A DNA stretch of 64,000 nt from Sphaerochaeta sp. (GTDB lineage Bacteria > Spirochaetota > Spirochaetia > Sphaerochaetales > Sphaerochaetaceae), in the NCBI GenBank assembly GCA_018399495.1, contig JAGYOG010000001.1:62001-126000 (forward strand), in the 5' to 3' direction. Positions 60,983 to 64,000 of this stretch are shown here, in pieces; within the stretch, counting starts at the first letter, position 1, and every line of letters begins with the position of its first letter. Below the pieces are notes generated by a model that saw only the letters and a program-made list of their open reading frames with translations, had not been told where the DNA came from and made no database searches. The translations under genes and the position numbers were made by a program.

Positions 60983-62053
60983 TCAGGATCCCAGGCACAC
61001 CCCTATATCCTTCGCACAGGTGATCTGGTAGTGATCCTTGGGTATGTATTTGACAGGACCTGCAACTTTCTCCAAGGGAACTGTCACTATCTTGTTGTTT
61101 TGGAATGCCATCATGTTCCCCCACTTGTCCTTCATGATCTCCTGTGCACAACGATTACCCAGTGATGTTGAGAGCAATCGATCGTAGGGAGTTGGAGTAC
61201 CACCACGCTGTACATAGCCAAGAATGGTTACCCTCGCTTCCCTTCCCGTGAGACGCTCCAAGTGGGTAGCTAAAAGTGGGGTGCGGGTCTTGAGCATCTC
61301 CTCAACCTTATCCTTGCCACCATCCTCTTCAAGAACCTTTGCCATAGTAGTGGATATAGCTCCCTCAGCAACTACTACAATACTGAACTTCTTCCCTTCC
61401 CTGGTTCGTCTGAGGATTGCATCAGCGACCACCTGTTCATCATAAGGAACCTCAGGGAGCAGAATGACATCAGCACCACCGGCAAGACCGGCACCCAAGG
61501 CTAACCAGCCGACCTTGTGGCCCATTGTCTCTAGGATAATGATCCTATGGTGACTGCTAGCTGTTGTATGTAACCGGTCGACTGCCTCGGTGGCTATCAT
61601 CATCGCCGTATCATAGCCAAAGGAAACATCTGTATACATTATGTCATTGTCGATGGTCTTGGGAAGTGTAAGCACATTCAACCCTGCTTTGGCCAAGCGG
61701 TAGGAGTTCTTCTGCGTTCCCCCTCCCCCAAGGCACACCAACCCACTGAGATGATTCGAGTGGTAGTTTTCTACAATGACATCAGTCATATCCATGATTT
61801 TTCCGCCTACCGGCATTTTATGGGGCTTGTCACGGCTGGAACCGAGAATCGTTCCACCCCGTGTGATAATACCAGAGAGTCGTACATCATTGAGTTCAAC
61901 AAATCGGTTCTCCATCAAACCACGATACCCATCAAGAAACCCTATCAAGGTGTAACCACCTTCATGCAACAATGTTTTTCCTACCGCACGTATCGCTGAA
62001 TTCAATCCAGGAGTATCTCCTCCAGAGGTTAGAATCCCGATCAACTTACTCAT
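60983..62053 (-). CDS. pfkA: 6-phosphofructokinase, phosphoryl donor uncertain
   Basis: Phosphorylates fructose-6-phosphate. The 356 aa protein has [33 protein letters not shown] and [14 protein letters not shown]. In the donor site, the usual GGDGS is GGGGT (111-113 = G, G, T) so the Mg-binding Asp of ATP enzymes is Gly111; Gly112 is as in ATP enzymes, but position 132 is Lys, as in pyrophosphate-dependent enzymes. MGR is MGH. So ATP or pyrophosphate dependence cannot be settled. Follows the ParA-like gene after five bases. Confidence 0.9.
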   Translation of the reverse strand: MSKLIGILTSGGDTPGLNSAIRAVGKTLLHEGGYTLIGFLDGYRGLMENRFVELNDVRLSGIITRGGTILGSSRDKPHKMPVGGKIMDMTDVIVENYHSNHLSGLVCLGGGGTQKNSYRLAKAGLNVLTLPKTIDNDIMYTDVSFGYDTAMMIATEAVDRLHTTASSHHRIIILETMGHKVGWLALGAGLAGGADVILLPEVPYDEQVVADAILRRTREGKKFSIVVVAEGAISTTMAKVLEEDGGKDKVEEMLKTRTPLLATHLERLTGREARVTILGYVQRGGTPTPYDRLLSTSLGNRCAQEIMKDKWGNMMAFQNNKIVTVPLEKVAGPVKYIPKDHYQITCAKDIGVCLGS

Positions 62054-62058
62054 CGATA

Positions 62059-62835
62059 TTACTCCTTTTTCTCAGAACGCCCACTCGGTGAACGCTCTAT
62101 CAGAAATGGTACCAGCTCTTCGTACAAACCACGGAAGGCAAGAGCACTTTTCCCCTTTGGATTGCTTGTTACTACCGGTTTCTGTATCTCACCCATTTTC
62201 TCTATCTCACTAGCGAAAGGGATCACACTTTGCAATGCCTCGCTTCTGTGCAAAAGATCCAATGCTGTCTTCACTTGTAGCTTTTTTCTCCTGTCGAGCA
62301 TGGAAACAACAAGATGCACCCTCGTATCCTTCTGCTGTAAACGTTCCAGCTCACCCCGCAATTGGTCATAGGCAAGTACCGCAAAGGGAGTGGGGACAAC
62401 CGGAACCAACAGCATATCAGAGGCATACAGTACATTTTCACTGACTAGGCTCATGGTAGGGGAAGCATCGATGATGACCAGGTCATACGTGGATCTCAAC
62501 TCCTCCAGTCGTTTTTCCAACCGATGGTGTGAGTGCTTCTTTGCATCAAAAAGAATGGAAAGATAGCGATAAGCCATAGAAGAAGGCAGTACATCGAGTG
62601 AGGAGAAACTGGTGGCCTGAATCTGCTTTTTCAGCTGCTTCCCTCCCTTCACCAATGCTCGAGCATTGTGGCTCTTCTTTGGCTTTACATCCAGCAAGTA
62701 GCTACTTGAGCCCAAGGGGTCAAGATCGACCAACAAGGTTCGTTGTCCGGCCATCGCAGAGAGCACTGCCAGATTCACACTGATGGTGCTCTTGCCTACT
62801 CCCCCCTTGATGCTGTATACGGCCAGTGTTGTCAT
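62059..62835 (-). CDS. ParA/MinD-like ATPase
   Basis: A 258 aa deviant-Walker ATPase: [10 protein letters not shown] (8-17) with the signature lysine, [13 protein letters not shown] (the D.DPQ-type segment), and [12 protein letters not shown] as Walker B. Such proteins position plasmids, chromosomes, carboxysomes or other cargo by gradients on the nucleoid. There is no ParB and no centromere-like repeat nearby. The start at 62835 follows GGAGG by seven bases and overlaps the CHAD gene by 4 bases, tying it to polyphosphate-related functions. Confidence 0.88.
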   Translation of the reverse strand: MTTLAVYSIKGGVGKSTISVNLAVLSAMAGQRTLLVDLDPLGSSSYLLDVKPKKSHNARALVKGGKQLKKQIQATSFSSLDVLPSSMAYRYLSILFDAKKHSHHRLEKRLEELRSTYDLVIIDASPTMSLVSENVLYASDMLLVPVVPTPFAVLAYDQLRGELERLQQKDTRVHLVVSMLDRRKKLQVKTALDLLHRSEALQSVIPFASEIEKMGEIQKPVVTSNPKGKSALAFRGLYEELVPFLIERSPSGRSEKKE

Positions 62836-63818
62836 ACCATCTCCTCCCAATATTCACTACTCACTTGTCGATACTCACCCGCAAGATGTTTTACTTCCTT
62901 TTCTAAGTCAACCAATATCCTCAAGGATTCTATTGGTGCCTTTTTTTGCTTCAAAAGTAGATCCTGAAGTAGGATAAGATCATGCCATCGACCTAAAATC
63001 TTCTCGAGGGAATAGAGTTGCTTATCCTGTTTTACTGATGCCATCTCACTCACTGCAAGCAAAGAACGTACCCAACGCAGCACCTTGTGCATTGCCTGCA
63101 CATCCCTCTCTGAGTGTACCTTGTGAACTGCCTTAACCAATTTTCTGTGAGCCTTTGCTACCAGAACCTTTGGATGATACCCTGAGAAGGCAAACCGGTT
63201 CTGCTCTAAAAGTTCCTGAAGATCAGAGACAAAGGAGGCAGAAAGGGTATCCTTCAGTTTTACAAGATGTTTCTTGAACTTCAGCCGTTTCTGCTCTTGC
63301 GCCAGGCCTCTCTCGTCCAACAACTGAAATAGTACCTGATCATCACGAACTTTCCCTGCATAGTTCACCAGTTTCTTGAGCAATCGTTTCAAATCTTTCT
63401 GTCGCTCTTTGGAAAGTGTTTTCCCAATACGTGGAACTATCATATAGAGATTGCACAACGCTGTTCTGAATGCCTGCATCGATTTCATGTCTTCCAGATT
63501 TGCAATATGTTCAGAAAGGATTGCAACCTGTTTCTCACACCAACCAATGATGGGACTGTTGCACATCTCCCTGAAAGCCGGCACGGTAAGCAGTCCTTCA
63601 AGTTGAGCCTGGGTCTCAGAAAGTGGAAAAAGTTCCAGACGCAACTCCTCAGGAAAGTATCTCACTTCCCCTACAGGCTGTTTGTTCAGAAACAGTGTAC
63701 CCTCAAGCGGGATGGATGCTTCCATCCAGGCAATTCGATAGGGAGAGAAAGCCTGTTCCCAAGTTGCAGGAGCAGACTGGGTTTCGAATAACAGATAGTA
63801 CGGGCCGGTATTGTTCAT
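62832..63818 (-). CDS. CHAD-domain protein, probable polyphosphate binder
   Basis: A 328 aa, His/Lys/Arg-rich helical protein. Residues about 100-310 match the CHAD fold: an AFRTALCNLYMIV helix, LKRLLKKLVNYAGKVRDDQVLFQLL, and a second half with AMHKVLRWVRSLLAVSEM and LEKILGRWHDLILLQDLL. CHAD domains bind polyphosphate and target polyphosphate granules. N-terminal 90 residues are of unknown fold. ATG overlaps the stop of the preceding gene (ATGA), and the ParA-like gene overlaps its end. Confidence 0.85.
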   Translation of the reverse strand: MNNTGPYYLLFETQSAPATWEQAFSPYRIAWMEASIPLEGTLFLNKQPVGEVRYFPEELRLELFPLSETQAQLEGLLTVPAFREMCNSPIIGWCEKQVAILSEHIANLEDMKSMQAFRTALCNLYMIVPRIGKTLSKERQKDLKRLLKKLVNYAGKVRDDQVLFQLLDERGLAQEQKRLKFKKHLVKLKDTLSASFVSDLQELLEQNRFAFSGYHPKVLVAKAHRKLVKAVHKVHSERDVQAMHKVLRWVRSLLAVSEMASVKQDKQLYSLEKILGRWHDLILLQDLLLKQKKAPIESLRILVDLEKEVKHLAGEYRQVSSEYWEEMV

Positions 63819-64000
63819 ATAGTTTCCTCCAACTGACTCTGATACCAGAGATACAAATCCCGTTGTGCACGAGGCTCATTGTTTTCACCAGTCTGAAGAC
63901 GCTGGTTGTAATTTTCTTCATGAATACTGAAAGAAGAGGCGGTGTCATTCCAGTGTGCCTGCAGGAACACCTCCAGTTCTTCCTTGATCCTGTCATCAAA
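63815..64000 (-). CDS. ppk: Probable polyphosphate kinase 1, C-terminal end only
   Basis: The last 61 codons of a gene that enters from the right edge. The residues (DDRIKEELEVFLQAHWNDT, then YNQRLQ and AQRDLYLWYQ) resemble the C-terminal end of PPK1, where the final helix bundle has an L...WxDN..A pattern and a closing AQ..LY. The following CHAD gene is a common PPK partner and strengthens the call. With so short a piece the assignment stays tentative. Confidence 0.5.
   Translation of the reverse strand, partial: FDDRIKEELEVFLQAHWNDTASSFSIHEENYNQRLQTGENNEPRAQRDLYLWYQSQLEETI

Noticed and set aside
62059-62835. Plasmid or chromosome partition locus (ParAB-parS)
   Set aside because: There is no ParB gene, no helix-turn-helix partner and no parS-like repeat; the neighbours are polyphosphate and glycolysis genes.
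1-64000. CRISPR array, insertion sequence with intact transposase, rRNA operon or prophage
   Set aside because: No regular spaced repeats, no complete transposase, no rRNA sequence and no phage structural genes were found in the window.

Overview
The window looks like chromosomal DNA of a free-living, anaerobic, fermentative spirochaete, most probably of the Sphaerochaeta type. This is inferred from gene content and protein style: a six-gene Rnf complex, a PUR-domain protein of the Borrelia BpuR type, the ffh-rpsP-khpA-rimM-trmD-rplS cluster, a eukaryote-like IleRS, and no respiratory genes. No 16S rRNA is present, so the genus is not proven. Coding density is very high. Many starts are TTG or GTG behind good Shine-Dalgarno (SD) sequences, and many neighbours overlap by 4 bases.

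Layout. 1-5.3 kb (minus): a tripartite tricarboxylate transporter operon (tctC-tctB-tctA) that continues into aroA and a LacI regulator cut by the window edge. 5.4-6.9 kb (minus): aroH, a small membrane protein and thiamine pyrophosphokinase. 6.9-10.3 kb: a DUF1015 protein, a YrdC/Sua5 protein, an FtsB-like protein and a membrane protein with a degenerate GGDEF-like domain. 10.25-25.4 kb (minus): fifteen tightly packed genes, in order of transcription rnfCDGEAB, a GH57-like protein without the expected nucleophile, prfB with its programmed +1 frameshift, a PEGA protein, ftsY, a periplasmic protein, a LolCDE-like ABC exporter and rnz. 25.4-41.4 kb: a P-loop/Asp23-like fusion, pcnB, hisS, a DEAH helicase, aroB, a cysteine desulfurase with thiI, a two-gene acyl-CoA dehydratase activase system, and pgl-zwf. 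41.4-57.9 kb (mostly minus): trpS, a zinc ribbon gene, a lipoprotein, ileS, cca, rnc-acpP-rpmF, coaD, the rplS-to-ffh operon, a short smc, rnhB and the PUR gene. 58.0-60.9 kb: tRNA-Gly(TCC) followed by a low-GC accessory stretch with a CPBP protease, a DUF1848 remnant and a Fic protein. 60.98-64 kb (minus): a probable ppk end, a CHAD protein, a ParA-like ATPase and phosphofructokinase, all in one operon.

How the genes fit together. The shikimate pathway is represented by aroA, aroB and aroH at three places. Glycolysis and the oxidative pentose phosphate branch are represented by pfk, pgl and zwf. The Rnf complex would link reduced ferredoxin to NAD and an ion gradient. Much of the remainder is translation, tRNA maturation and protein targeting. 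The genome-encoded tRNA lacks CCA, which fits the CCA-adding enzyme at 46.8 kb.

The points I find most worth a second look are: (i) the ppk-CHAD-ParA-pfk operon, which suggests an ATPase that positions polyphosphate granules; (ii) a group of genes with no SD and a -10-like hexamer 6-7 bases before the start codon, suggesting leaderless mRNAs; (iii) an SMC protein with no visible hinge domain; (iv) the GH57 pseudo-enzyme; (v) the P-loop/Asp23-like fusion. All calls are by reading; no database search was run.
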